Assembly: GCA_951802195.1 (NCBI GenBank)
Contig: OX637623.1
Span: 1,426,001 to 1,490,000, forward strand
DNA from: Tausonia pullulans
Lineage: Eukaryota > Basidiomycota > Tremellomycetes > Cystofilobasidiales > Mrakiaceae
Reading direction: 5' to 3'
Length of the DNA: 64,000 nucleotides
Positions 45,330 to 57,700 of this stretch are shown one piece after another. A program made the position numbers and the translations under genes. Numbering within the stretch: position 1 is the first letter of the stretch; every line of letters begins with the position of its first letter. Below the pieces are notes generated by a model. The model was not told where the DNA came from and ran no database searches. It saw only the letters and a program-made list of their open reading frames with translations.

Positions 45330-46924
45330 ATGGCCCAGCAGCAGCACGTCGCCTCCGCGTCCTCGTCGTCTTCGCACGACACCACCACCCGGTGGTACGG
45401 TCACGAGGCCGTTTCGTCGACGGCCGCGCGCTATGTGCGTTGTTCGCTCTTTGCTCGTCTTCCTTCTTCTTGTCGTTCGTGCAAACCTATTTACGCTCGG
45501 CTCTCCCTCCTACCGCTTGCCTTGGCATCTCCTTGTAATTCCCAGATCACCCACCTCTTTTCGTGCCCCTCAATTCCGACGCCCTCAGTGCCCTCGGCGC
45601 CACGGCCACCGCTCGCAAACTTCGTCGCGTACGCCCTCTACCGGACGCAGCTCCCCGCGCCTGTGACGACGGCGGCGCTCTGCCTCCTCGGCCGGCTCAA
45701 GGAACGGTACCCGGCTGCCCGCGGGTCGTCGGGCCACAGGCTGTTCATTGCGGCGTTCATGATGGCGAGCAAGTGAGTGTGCCTGCCTCCAGCGGGGTCG
45801 CGTGGCCGGGGCGGGTCGGAGCGGTGGTGGACGATGACGACGAGGGCGACTGCGGCTGGTCCTTCCGTGCCGGAGGGAGGCGGACGCCCTGTTGTGTGCC
45901 CTCGCCGTTGCTCTCGCTCGCTCGCTCTCTCCGGATCCCTTGCAATGGCCGGACGCTTCTGACGTGCTTGCTTCCTGCTCCCCTCAGGATGATCTGTGAC
46001 GACACGTACTCAAACAAGTCGTGGTCCGTCGTCGCCCAGAGCATGTTCCCGCTCAAGGAGATCAATCAGATGGAGCGCGAGGTGCGTCCCGTCCCCACCC
46101 TCGATTCTTCTTTCTTTAGCTCCGCCCGTGCCCTCTCTCGCTTGTGCTCCCTTTCCTTCCTTTGCTCACATGTGGTTTCCTTCTTCTTCCTTCGGCACGA
46201 TCATGCTCCGCTTCATCTCGCTCTCCAGATGCTCGGCTACCTGGAGTGGAAGGTTGACGTCGGACCCGAGGAGCTTGCATCACTCGAGGTGCGGCGATTC
46301 GCTCGCTCTCTGTCTGGGCTTCGTCTCATCCCTTTCGTCTGACCCGACCGACTGCCGTAACAGGAACTCCTCGACGCCCGCTTCTCCTTCGCTGTCCCCC
46401 CCTCGCAACCCCCGCCGGCACCGGCACCTCCGACACCCGCCGCACCCGTTCCCGCCGTCACCGCAGCTCCGCCGGCAGTTTCCTCGCTTACCACAGCAGC
46501 CTCCGCCTATCCCTCGCCACCCACTTCCCCCTACCTGTCGCCCTCCAGGTCGATAGCGTCCTCCTCAGCGTCGAGCTTCGCGTCGACGTTCACGTCGAGC
46601 CCAGAAGACGCACTCGCTGCTAGCGGAGGCGGTGCGTCTTCGACGACCTCCACGCCCGCGACGATGACGAGCAGGGCGAGCTTGTCCATCGCCATCGCCA
46701 CGGCCGGAAGCGGGAGCAGCAGCATACCGGAGACGAGCCCGGAGACACCACCGCCGCCGCCGCATGGCGTCGGGCCCGATTCGATGTCCGCGGGCGGAAG
46801 GAAGTGGACGACTGGGGATAGTGGGCCGGGTGGGGCCGGTGGACCGGGAGGAGGTGGAAGGAACGGGGATGGAGAGGTGAGGGTCTTGGGAGAGGGTGGG
46901 GAGATGGACGAGGACGAGGAGTGA
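45330..46924 (+). CDS. Pho85-type (Pcl) cyclin
   Basis: A cyclin partner for a Pho85/CDK5-type kinase. The ATG at 45330 begins MAQQQHVASASSSSSHD. The cyclin box is split over several exons: LANFVAYALYRTQLPAPVTT, AALCLLGRLKERYPAA, GHRLFIAAFMMASKMICDDT, YSNKSWSVVAQSMFPLKEIN, QMEREMLGYLEWKVDV and GPEELASLE. The SNKSW and LGYLEWKV segments are typical of Pcl1/Pas1-like cyclins. The C-terminal half is Ser/Pro/Thr/Gly-rich with many potential phosphosites and ends in an acidic EMDEDEE before TGA (46922-46924). Such tails often control turnover; that is inference. About five exons. Confidence 0.87.
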
Positions 46925-48683
46925 GAGGGCAGTGAAGAACAGGGTCGACAACCACGTCGCGCTTCTTGTCATCGCCCGCTCGTTTCCATCCTTGCATCCT
47001 CCTGTCACAACTTCGCAACCCCACCCTTTCTCGTCCCATCAATTCCCCACCATCCATCCATTTCCACTGGCATCCACCCACCATCGGTTCCTCTCCATCA
47101 AAACAACCATATCGCATCCTCCTTCCCTTCTTTCTCGCCCAAGCTCAATGGATCTGCACTGTCTCTCTCCACACTTTTCTCGCTCTCTATGTCGGATTCG
47201 CACTTCTCTCCACTCCCCATGTCCCCTCCCTCTCTCCCTCCTCATCATGTCTATTGATCCCCCCTCTCTCCCTCCTATATTGTCCATCGCACCCTTCCTT
47301 CTTGCTTAAACCCATCCTCGCACGTTGGCATCTCCCCTTCTTGAAATCTCAACGGCCCCTCAGCATCCCTTCGTTGTACACCTTCTTTCCTCTACTCTCT
47401 CGTTTCTTTNNNNNNNNNNNNNNNNNNNNNNNNNNNNNNNNNNNNNNNNNNNNNNNNNNNNNNNNNNNNNNNNNNNNNNNNNNNNNNNNNNNNNNNNNNN
47501 NNNNNNNNNNNNNNNNNNNNNNNNNNNNNNNNNNNNNNNNNNNNNNNNNNNNNNNNNNNNNNNNNNNNNNNNNNNNNNNNNNNNNNNNNNNNNNNNNNNN
47601 NNNNNNNNNACCGGTGTGCCTGCTCGCACAGAGTTAGCGCCGGAAAGAAGCAGTCTTGTCTTGGTCGCTGGTGCCCCGTTCCATCTATCTAAAATCGGCA
47701 GGATTCCTCCCAGTCAACGCATTCAGAGCCAGCCGCCTGGAAGGCTTTGTTTTTTAATATAAGGGGTAAAGGGGGGGTTGGGTTGAATTGGGGTGGGTTG
47801 CTGAGCTCCGTTTGGGACGGGCGATGATGGGATGGATGGTGATGGGGTGCTCGGATATGCGTGCCGCCGCATGGTTACGTCCATCTGGCTTCTGCCCATC
47901 CCATCATCACGGGGCGGGCAGGGCCCGGGTAAACAAGGCGAGACGAGCAGGGCAAAATACCGGCCCGATCAACCGACCGACCGAGCGCGCCGGATGGAAA
48001 CAGATCGTCTTGTTCGTCCCCTCGTCCCCCCGTGTCTGATTCTCTCCCTTCCTTTCCTTTTAGGTCGTTGAGGGTCGGGTAACCGCCGTGGACCTGGCTG
48101 GACCCTCGCCGGGCTCTCTTTGCTCCCTTCCCTCTTTGTTGGGGCTCACGCGCTCTTCGAAGACAGATGTCGATCGACCGACCGACCGGGCGCACCGACG
48201 CGCCCTCCCGCCGCTCACGTCTTCTTCCCACGGAGCTTGTACGCAGAAAGGTTACAAATGCCGATGTGGAATCGAGAATACCCTTCGGAGAAGCTTGGAG
48301 AGAGATGACACGAGATTCGCCGCTGATGAGAAGAAGCTGAGATGAGAAGGGAAGGGAGGGAAGATGGCCGCAACTAGGGAGGGGGGAAGGGGCGCGCTTG
48401 ATTCGGAAGGGAATGAGGAGAAGGGGTGTGGCGGAGTTTGAGGCGGGTTAGCACCAAGCGAGAGAGTTGCACGAGCGTTCCGTGTGTAGGCGAGATGATG
48501 TGGGGTTTGAGAGAAAAGATGGCGTGCGGCATGTGAGTGGGTCGGTCGGTCGGTCGGTGGGTCGGTATGCGCCGCGGCGGAGGAAGGGGGCGGGAGCTTC
48601 TTGTCTGGCTGATTGGTTTGAATGTATAATAGGGAAGAGAGAAGGCGTTCTATTGTGGTTGGTCCAGAAGAAAGAACGAGCAC
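46925..48683. other. Spacer with pyrimidine-rich tract and assembly gap
   Basis: No gene recognised. The left 450 bases, up to the gap, are strongly pyrimidine-rich on the + strand. The region right of the gap contains three tracts of GACC tetranucleotides (about 47966, 48171 and, in the opposite orientation, 48540). The far right is the 3' UTR of the beta-galactosidase gene. Confidence 0.5.
47410..47609. other. Assembly gap of 200 N
   Basis: Exactly 200 unknown bases, a conventional placeholder length, so the true size may differ. The left flank is C/T-rich and low in complexity, which may explain the break. Confidence 0.99.
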
Positions 48684-51600
48684 TCAAGTCCGCCGGTCAT
48701 CGACCTTCGACCAAGCTGGGTTCATCAACCCAGGCTTCCCCGTCCCTCCCCTCACCAATCCCGTTGTATCGAGCCGAAGGGTGAGCCCCTCGGAGGAGAG
48801 GGGAGCAAGGTCCTTAGCATCGGTGCCGTACGACCAGAGCGCGACGACGACGGTGTTTGGGCCGGAGTAGTCGAGGATGCCTTCGGGGACCGGGAAGAGG
48901 GTCTGGGGGCCTGGGTGGCATGAAGAGGACGACGAGTGAGGGAGAGAGAACAGAGTTAGACGACGGTTGCTAGCCGGCGAGAGCGAAGGCACGATTCACC
49001 GATGTCCGAGACCATCTTGCCGTACTTCCAACCGTTCACAAAGAGGAGAGCGCGGGCCTTGCCCTTGGAGAGGGGTCCAAAGTCGAAGGCGAGGGGGATC
49101 TGCAGATAGACGATGAGCAGGGTTCGATCAGCGGAGTTCGATCAGCATAATCTGATCAGCGGAAAGGGCCACCACAGCTTCTCACGTCATGGCCGATTGG
49201 GAGCGACAGATCAAAAGTCGTCCGGAAGAAACGAACGCCAGGAGCGTCGTTGGCGAGCGAAGAGGTCTTGGGCCAGGCGGAGTCGTCAAAGCCAGGGAGA
49301 TGCCACCCGAGGCGCTCGCCGTAGAGGCCGCCCTGGAGTGAGGGCCATGCCGTCATTCAGTCTCAATAATGCAAGTAGGAAGAAAAGGATGGCCCTACCT
49401 CGTTCATTATCCCGCGAACGCGATCCCGGAACTTGGTTTCGCCACCGAGCGTGCCTTGTACAGTCCACCGATCAAACTTGGCGGCAGTCGTTCCTCCCTG
49501 GAGGACAGCCTTGGTGATGCCGCGGACGTTCTTTGCAGCTGAGAGCAGAACATGTATTTTGTATCGGTTTGTCTGCGAGAGAGAAGCAAAGATAGAGAGA
49601 GCAACCCACAGTTGCCCTGATCGAGACCCTGGTGGTCCTGGACGACGACGAGAACATTCTCCGTCGTATTGGAGAGCATGCCGGCGGGGAAGTCGAATGT
49701 CGCCGTGGCGGACGCCGTGAGGATCGACGAGTTGGAACCGAGGAAGCGGCCGTTGAGATAGGCGGAGAAGGCAAAGCCGAGGCCGCCTGTGTTTGGAGAT
49801 GGGTGAGCGGAGCACTCAGACAGGTCAAGTGATAAGACATACCAGTGACATCCAGCGAGACGCCCATCACATCCTTGACAGAGAAGCGGCCGCGCCAAAT
49901 AATGCTGAGTGGCAGCAGGGATCAGCGAAGGATGAAGAATTGAAGGCAGGTTCTGACTCACTTTCCCGTGACAAAGCCGTAGTCGGTTGCAAAGAGAACG
50001 ACCGAGCCGTTCTGCGGCTTCTGGGGTGCGTTGGACTTAAGGAGGTTGGCTTTGACCCACGCGCTGTCGTCGAAGTCGACATCGACCTCGGGAAGCGAGT
50101 TGGCGTAGGTCCAGTTGGTCAGGACGGGGACAGAGATTTTGGTGACAGCAGGCCCAGGAAGAGTGACACTGTGACAAGACAAAAAGACAGATAAGTCAGC
50201 ATTTCACGCAGGCTAGATGGAGCCTACTTCATCACACCCACCTCCAGCCGGCCGCAGTCTTCTTCGCCTCGACCTTCTCGCCGTTCCAAGAGACACTCGA
50301 GACGCCCGAGGGTGCCCAGATCGTCGCCTGTGTTTCCTTCGCGGTGTCACCGACGAGCCGAAGCTCGCTGCCGTCGAGCGAGGCGTTCCGAACGAGGTAC
50401 GGACCGATCACGACCGTGGACGAGTTGGTTCCGATCTCGAAGAAATCAGCCCATTGGCCGCTCTCATCGCCGCCATATCCGCCGCCGTTGTTTCCTTTGG
50501 GGTCCTTGGACTGCTTGCGCTCACCGGTAGCATCGCGCTTGCTCCTCGTGTTGTGGCCCTTCTTCGCAGGCGCGAGCGTCGGCTGCCACGCCGTGTATGC
50601 CGTCGCAGTGTCGACGATGACGACCGTGAGGGAGCCGATGGTGATCTCGATCTGCGTGCCGAGCGCTAGGTTGCCAAAGGTGAGGACGTGGTCGCCGTGG
50701 TTCGCAAAGGCTGTGACGTTGGCGCCGTTGGTCGGGATCGACGCCTCGACAGAGCCGAGTCCGGCGAGGACGACCTCGAACGTCTGGCTGGCCTCGCCAT
50801 AAAGGACGAGGAGATCGTGCTTCTCGTCGAGCGCAGTCGAGAGGAGAACGGCGGCGGTCGAGTAGCGGAGGTGGGTGTGGCCGAAGATGAGGTCCGTTGG
50901 GATGATGCGCGAGTCGCGGCCGCCGATGGTAATCAGGCCCTGGAAGCACGAAAGATCAGAATCACACGCACAAGACGAGGCTCGAGGAATGGGCACAAAC
51001 TCCGAACTGAGGGATTGAGACGTCACCGGTGTCAGGGGTCCAGATGTCGAGCTTGGTCGAGCGAGTGAAGTTAGCGGAGATCGAGGGAGCCCCTAGGAAG
51101 TGAGGATCTGTCAACAGTCCGAGGGAGAATTGAGAGCTAGGGATGACGTCGCACATGTGGCCTGACGAAGAAGGTAGAAGGCAGAGAGAGACTCCGGATT
51201 GCGGAGCTCGGTCGTCCAGAGCCCAGCATCTGTGGTGTAGAATGTGCCGTTGCGCTCCTGTACGGCAAGGCATGAGTCGTCGAACGAGCAATGGGAAGTT
51301 TAATACTCTTACCGGGCGACCACTGAGATGGAAGAAAGTAAGCTCAGATCATTCAAGAAATTTCAAGCGAAGGAAGATTTACATGTAGGGCTGCGTTTTG
51401 AAGGTATACTGAGAGAATTCGCCAAAGTAGCCCACGATCTCGGTCTGACGGATATCGGGAGCGTTCCTGTAGAGGTCGACGCCAGTCAGTGAACGTTTAT
51501 ATTGAAAACACATATACCCACCTCAAAAAGAGACCGAGCAGCTTATACTGAGCGTATTTGGTCGTGAGAGAGCGATCCTCTGAGATGTATGTGCCGTCTG

Positions 51601-53875
51601 GACAAGGTGGGAGCGAGAAGCTATATCAGTGCGCTGCAAGTCGAACATGGAAGGCAGCCAACTGACAGTCACTGCGCGAGTGCCGAGCCAGAAGAGGATA
51701 TAGTCAGAAATGCCATCATGATGACTGTGTGGCGCGACATACTAGGACGTATAAACGACTGAAGAGCGAGGCAACGGAGGGTCAGTGCTGGTCATTATGT
51801 GACATGGACAGATGAGACTTGCCCGGAGCTGCTAGTCCTCCCCAGTTCGTTCCTCCGAACGCCATGTACTTGAGCAGGAGTCAGTTTATCAGTACGACTG
51901 CTCAACAGAGCTCTGTGACATACCTTATTGATGAGCGTGACTCGATTCTGTGGGGTTAGAAAGAAGATCAGCGAAAGAGTGAAGTACATGCCGAGAAAAT
52001 CGCACACCTCGAGCAAATACTGGGTTTGAACGCGCTCAAACTCCTCGTTGGTCATCTTCTGGCAATCGCTGTAACCTTTTGAGAGGAGACTGAGTTTAGG
52101 GGCCAGTCACTGGTGTTTTAATCTCGAGATAAACGCACCATTTCCACCCCACGGGTCGAAGCTACCGCCCTGGATCTCAGCGAAGTAATATGGGGCTGTG
52201 GGAACAGATCACTGGTCAGCGGCGGGTCCAGCTGTGAGAAGTGTGTGGCACGGACCATCGCGGTTCACTCGCTCAGACCTGCAAAGGCCGTCGACTACGT
52301 CAGGTTTGATCTACTTGTATCGAGCGGAGAGAAATCACCAGAGTTTGAAGGCAGCGACGAGAGGTGCAAAATTGTCCGGATTGGCGCAGGAGAAGCCGGC
52401 TAGGAAGTCGACGTTTGATCATCCGACGACCACCATTCCGTCAGCCCATGCAACAATTGAGGGACTCCTCGACGTGGTGCTCATTATTTTACCAGGGTAT
52501 GCATCGATAGCCGCAATCGATACGGATCCCGGACCGTTCGCCCAATTTCCTTTCCCCGTGGGATTATTGTGTGTGAGCGGAGTTTGAATACCGTTGCGCC
52601 AGAATGCCTGCTTGAGCCTGAACGCCCATAATGCCGTCAGCTAGAAGATATGATACGTCTGATTGTGATATACTCACTGCTCCATCTGTGGGTTGTTGCT
52701 ATGCAGGTGCAGGGACGGAGCGTCAGCAAGCCTACGGGGCAGATGGGCGAAGCTCATCGCTCACTAAGGTCCAGTGCTATACTCATTCCTGAGAGAGCCG
52801 GACACCAAGGCGACCGTCAATATCTCTCGAATAGGGTTGAAGGTACCTGAACCCACTCGACCTGGACCATGATGACGGGACCGCCTTTTGAGACCTCGTT
52901 CCGAGCGATGAGCGACGCGATGGAGTCGACGTACGTTGGCCAGCCTTGAACAGATTGGAAGCGAACACGACATTAGAGAAGTCCCTATTTCCATGTTAAG
53001 CACTCACTCTCAGCATACGACGTTGAATTGGTGCGGACGGCTCCTTCTTTCCTTATGACCCAGCCCGGGATGCCGCCCTCCAGAGGATAGCACGTCAGCG
53101 AAGATGTTTTGTGCCGAAAGATTGCGATGGAAAGTCTCACTCCAGATGTCTCTCCGTTGATGAAAGGTCCGGGCCGTGCAATGACAAAGATTCCGACTGC
53201 AAGAAGGCCAAGGGAGGTCAACATCATGGTGATCGTCAGCGCGATGGACCCAAACAACTCACTCTCCTTGGCAATATCGAAGAACGTTTGGTAATTGTTG
53301 ATACCATCCAAGTCGATGACGCCCTCGGAAGGGTTTATCATGTGCCAGGGCGTGTAGATTGAGACAGCGTTGCTGCCACCGGCCTGGTAAGGATAAACAC
53401 GCTTATCGATCAGATGGATTGCTTCGCAGCTTTACTGCATTCAGCACACACCTTCAACTTCTGCAGGATGTCCCGCCAGAGATCTGGAACGGGCAGCCTC
53501 CAAGGATGGAACTCTCCTGAGTACACAAACACGCGCTGACCCTTGATATAACTGCGGAAAGTGCGCGTGTTATCTCGACTACTCGGCACTGAAGAGGATT
53601 TTCACTCACAGCGAGTAGCGGTCCCAGGCAACATCACTCGTGAGGCCCGTCGTGTGGGGGCGCGAGTATTGGTTGACATAGGTTATGTTCGGATTGAGGA
53701 TGTCAGATGAGAGTCGGCGATGAAGGGGGATGTAGACGTCTCTGTTGTCGATGACGGGGCCTGACGAGGAGGACTGGCGCGCTGCAGCGAGGCCGCTGAC
53801 AGCCAAGATCGAGCTGAACAAGACAGTATAAGTCAGAAGCATGTTGGTGAAGCTGGTGGTGGAGAGAACGAGCAT
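48684..53875 (-). CDS. Secreted beta-galactosidase, glycoside hydrolase family 35
   Basis: An extracellular enzyme that removes terminal beta-D-galactose. The ATG at 53873-53875 opens a signal peptide ([20 protein letters not shown]). The catalytic barrel follows, split by many short introns: [68 protein letters not shown], restored by splicing an intron within the Glu codon pair, carries the acid/base Glu (codon 52782-52784). [16 protein letters not shown] carries the nucleophile Glu (codon 52176-52178). [12 protein letters not shown] and TSYDYGSGISEDR are also family landmarks. The all-beta C-terminal domains follow, with [28 protein letters not shown], and [20 protein letters not shown] near the end. 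The stop is at 48684. The size, around 1,000 residues, is normal for fungal GH35. Several N-x-S/T sites fit secretion. Confidence 0.93.
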
Positions 53876-54750
53876 AGCAGTCCTTCATCGGAAGTAGGCC
53901 CACAAGAGGAGCATGTAAGCCACTTCGCACGCCCCACCAGGGCAGATCAGATGGCACGACGGGCCATTGCTACCCCGAGGGGTAGTGACACGACTTTCCC
54001 GTCGAGGTCCGCTTCTCATAGCAAGCAGTATGTTGACGGTGGCGGGCCGGAGTGGGGGGGATAGATTGAAGCTAGTGCGAAGGACGTCACGCGTTGATGA
54101 GGAGGGAGTTAGTCGAATCGGTCGACGCGGCCGGAAACTCCGCTCGGAGTCGGGCTGGAAGGAGCAAGAGTGGCTGCCATCAACCAGCAAGGTATCGGGA
54201 GATCTCGGAAGGTTGAAATTGTGCACTACAGAGGCGGAGGCGAGCGAGCAACATGAGTAGAGGACGAAGGAGTGTTGATGTCGGAGGGAGGAAGAAAGCA
54301 AGCTGAGTGACGGCGGTCGCCGAACACGACCGCACGCACCACCTTTCCCAGGTGGGAAACACTGAGAGAGGGAGACATCCTGATGGAAAGAAACTGCGCG
54401 TAAGCGTAGGTCTTAAGCATAAGCCTAGGTATTGAAGATAGAGGCGCAAGCGACGTTAGCCTGGACATAGCAGCGGAGACACGTGAGCGCAGGTGAGCGC
54501 GATGGCGCTTCGATTCAAGAAGCAAGTATTTCGCTGGCCTTAAATCCACAGCCTAGCAATTCTCCTTCCTCCTTATCTAACATGGTGAGGATTGTCACCC
54601 TCCCCTGACAACGCGAGTGCATCGGCAGCTCGGCCGGGGAGATCGTCACACGTGTCGCGGCTGCCCGCCTCAACCAACCATCATTGACCTTGTTGCATCC
54701 CGCACTTCCGGCTCGCAAGCATTGTGGACCCGATTGCTGCATCGTGTCAT
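53876..54750. promoter_or_regulatory. Divergent promoter of the beta-galactosidase and VPS3 genes
   Basis: An 875-base spacer between outward-facing start codons. No clear binding-site array is visible. Confidence 0.5.
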
Positions 54751-57700
54751 ATGGCCATGGAGCCCACCCCTCCAACCCCGCTCCAGCTCTCCCCGCTCCT
54801 CCAGAATCTCACGACTTGGCTCACCCCGCCCGACTTGAGCACCTCGGTCGCCCCCACTGTTGGGACGTCAGCAGGCCCAGCCGGCGCGGCTTCGAACGCT
54901 CTCCGCCAGGCTGGAGGTCTCCTGGGACTCTTGCCAGGGAGACTAGCGTCCACGGCGGAGGAGAACCTGCCAGGATTGCCCACAAGCGAGAGCAAGCCGC
55001 CGAAGCGCGTGCGATGCAAGTGTGCCGAGGCGTACGGTGAGCTGTTGCCTCCCAATGACACTTTCTCTCTGTCGCACGCGGCCACTAAAGCTGTCAGACT
55101 GCCCGATTTCCAGGCCAAAATCTCTACATGGGCACCTCAGATGGCCAGGTCCTCTGGTATACGCTCGACGCCGTCGGCTCCTCGGCGGTACGCGTCTCCG
55201 CACATACCCTCTCTCCCTGCCTCTCTACTGACGACGCGCCTCCGCCCTCGCCAGGACCCATACACACTTCGGCATCGGCACACGCTGTTCCCCAAGCGGA
55301 GCGTCGACCGAATCTTTCTTCTGCCGACAATCAACAAGTGCCTCGTTCTCTCGGGTAAGCGATGGATCTTCCAAACGCCGCTGGCATGAGCTGCCCTCTT
55401 AGGACGATGCCCGCTGACCACTCGATTTCTATGGCACATCCCAGAGGGCACCCTCCACTTCCTCACGCTTCCATCACTGGACCCGATCCCACCAGCCCTC
55501 ATCCAGCCGCTCCGGGGCGTCGTCGCTGTCGCAATTGACGAGCAACAAACATTCTACGCTGGTGACGGCACGGGTGAGGACGTCGGCCTCTGCGTCATCA
55601 AGCGAAGAGGTATTGGCGTCTACAGGCTCGGTGGGAGGCTCTTCTCTGTTAGAGTGAGTGCGAGGGACCTGTTATCCAGCTGAGAAACACGTACGTCTTC
55701 TGATATCTTGTCTCGGCTTCCTCCGCCCCGCCCAGTCAGAGATCCCGCTCCCCTCGCCACCGCTCCTCGCCAAATACGTCTCTCCGACGGTCTGCATCGC
55801 CGATCTCGAGGTTTATTCGTTCCTCTCTCTCAATGAGGCGACGCTTTCGCCCGTCCTACCTGTCACCCAGGTCGCGCCCGAGGACCAGAGTTTCGTCGCC
55901 AAGCCCGTCATCGCCGTCGTCCAGCAGGACGAGTTCCTCGTCTCGAGCTGCAACGGCACTGGTGCGATAGGCGTGTTCCTCAACAGTGAGGGAGATCCGG
56001 TTCGAGGAACCATCGACTGGGAGTCTGCGCCCCGGTCTGTCGGTGAGTCTGGGAGTCTTTGCCGGCAGCTCTCCCGTTGTTGGCTAATAGAGATTCCCCT
56101 CAAGCCATTCATCCACCCTACATCGTCGCCCTTCTCCGGAATCAGACGATACAGGTCCATTCCCTGCTCGATCTTTCGCTTATCCAAACGCTCGCCGTGC
56201 CGCCTGGGACGGATGCGCGCACGCTAGCACGGGCACCAAGCGGCTTCCAGGTGCCAGCCAGCGAGCGGGACGCTCTCCTGACCAAGGTCCCTATTCCACT
56301 TCTTCCCCCACCGGCACTACCACCATCGCCGCCAGAAGTCATCGTCGACGCAGAGGCGACGCCTCGCCCCACGAACGAGGCGCTCGTCACCTCTTCTTTC
56401 GACCCTCCTTCTGGTTCGGGCCTTACGCCCCCATCCTCGCCGCGGCGGTCTTACAACTCAAACCGGACGTCCGGGTCATCCTTCTCCTTCGCTCAGTCCT
56501 CCCTGAACGATGGTGGCGAGCGATCTTTCCAACTCTCGCACATACTCCTCGTCTCACCCTCCTCTACTCACTCCCTCACCCCAATTGCCCCCGTCTCGCT
56601 CGCCATCCGGTCCCTCTCTTCGAGCCCGTCGGCCCTGTCGGACGCGCTTGCTCCGCTCGTCCTTGCCGCCTCGGTCTCGGGTGAGCAGGACGTCGCCGCC
56701 CTCCGCTTCATTCATCAAAAGGTATTCCTCCGCGCGCTCAAGGAGGCTCGCTTCGGCGCCGAGCAGGGCGAGATATGGGCGTTCAGCGGCGGGGATGTTC
56801 GGTTGCTAGTTAGGCTCTTTGCCGAGTTGAGGGAGGTGTTGGAGCTAGAGAGGAACAAGTCGGAGGCAGCGGAAGAGTGGAGGAAGCAGGACCGTCTGGA
56901 GGTTGAGGTTGAGGAGGGTCTCAAGGAGGAGTGGGAGGGTCTGTGGGATCTCGAAGAGATCAGTCAGTCCCTCCTTGATTCATTCCTCAAATCCTTGTTT
57001 ACTGACTCTTTCCTTCTCAGTCACTGACAACCTCCGACGCAATTATGCTCCCCACATTGAGCCGGATGTTGAGTCCTCGCCCTCGACAGGCGAACTTCGG
57101 ACGGCCCTCCTCTCCCTTGCGCGCGGGATGCTCCGCGGGATTCTAGAGCAGGAGCGTAAGAACCGCGGAGGTAGGAACAAGGGTCATGGCCAGGGCAAGA
57201 AGCGGACGCGGACGAGGAAGGAGGAAGTTCTCGATCGGGTCAGTCGACTGCACGTTTGCTCTCACAGGTTGCCAGAAGGAGCTGATCCCCGTAAGTTCTT
57301 CAGGTCGTCGACACGGCACTCGTAATCCTGCTCGCCCGGATCGGCACGACGGCCGAGCTACTCGAGGTGCTTGAGAGCGAGAACTATGCCGACCCAGGTC
57401 TTGTCCAGAAGGCGTTGCGAAAGGAGGGCCGCTGGTATGCCCTCGGACGATGCTTGAGTGGAGTAGATGCGCTCGAGGTCTTCACAAAGTGGGTTCCTTG
57501 TCTTCGCGACGATACTAGATCATTCGCTTCGGGTAGTTAACTCCCCATTCCAGGCTTGCCGATGGAGAGACGCCCGACGACGACTGCCCGAGAGACCCAG
57601 TCGACGAGGTTCTCGCCATTCTCGCTGCAAGCGAAGACGTCCCGCTCGTCCGCAAGTACGGGCTCTGGGTCGTGCGGCGCGACTGGGAGCGTGGCCTCGA

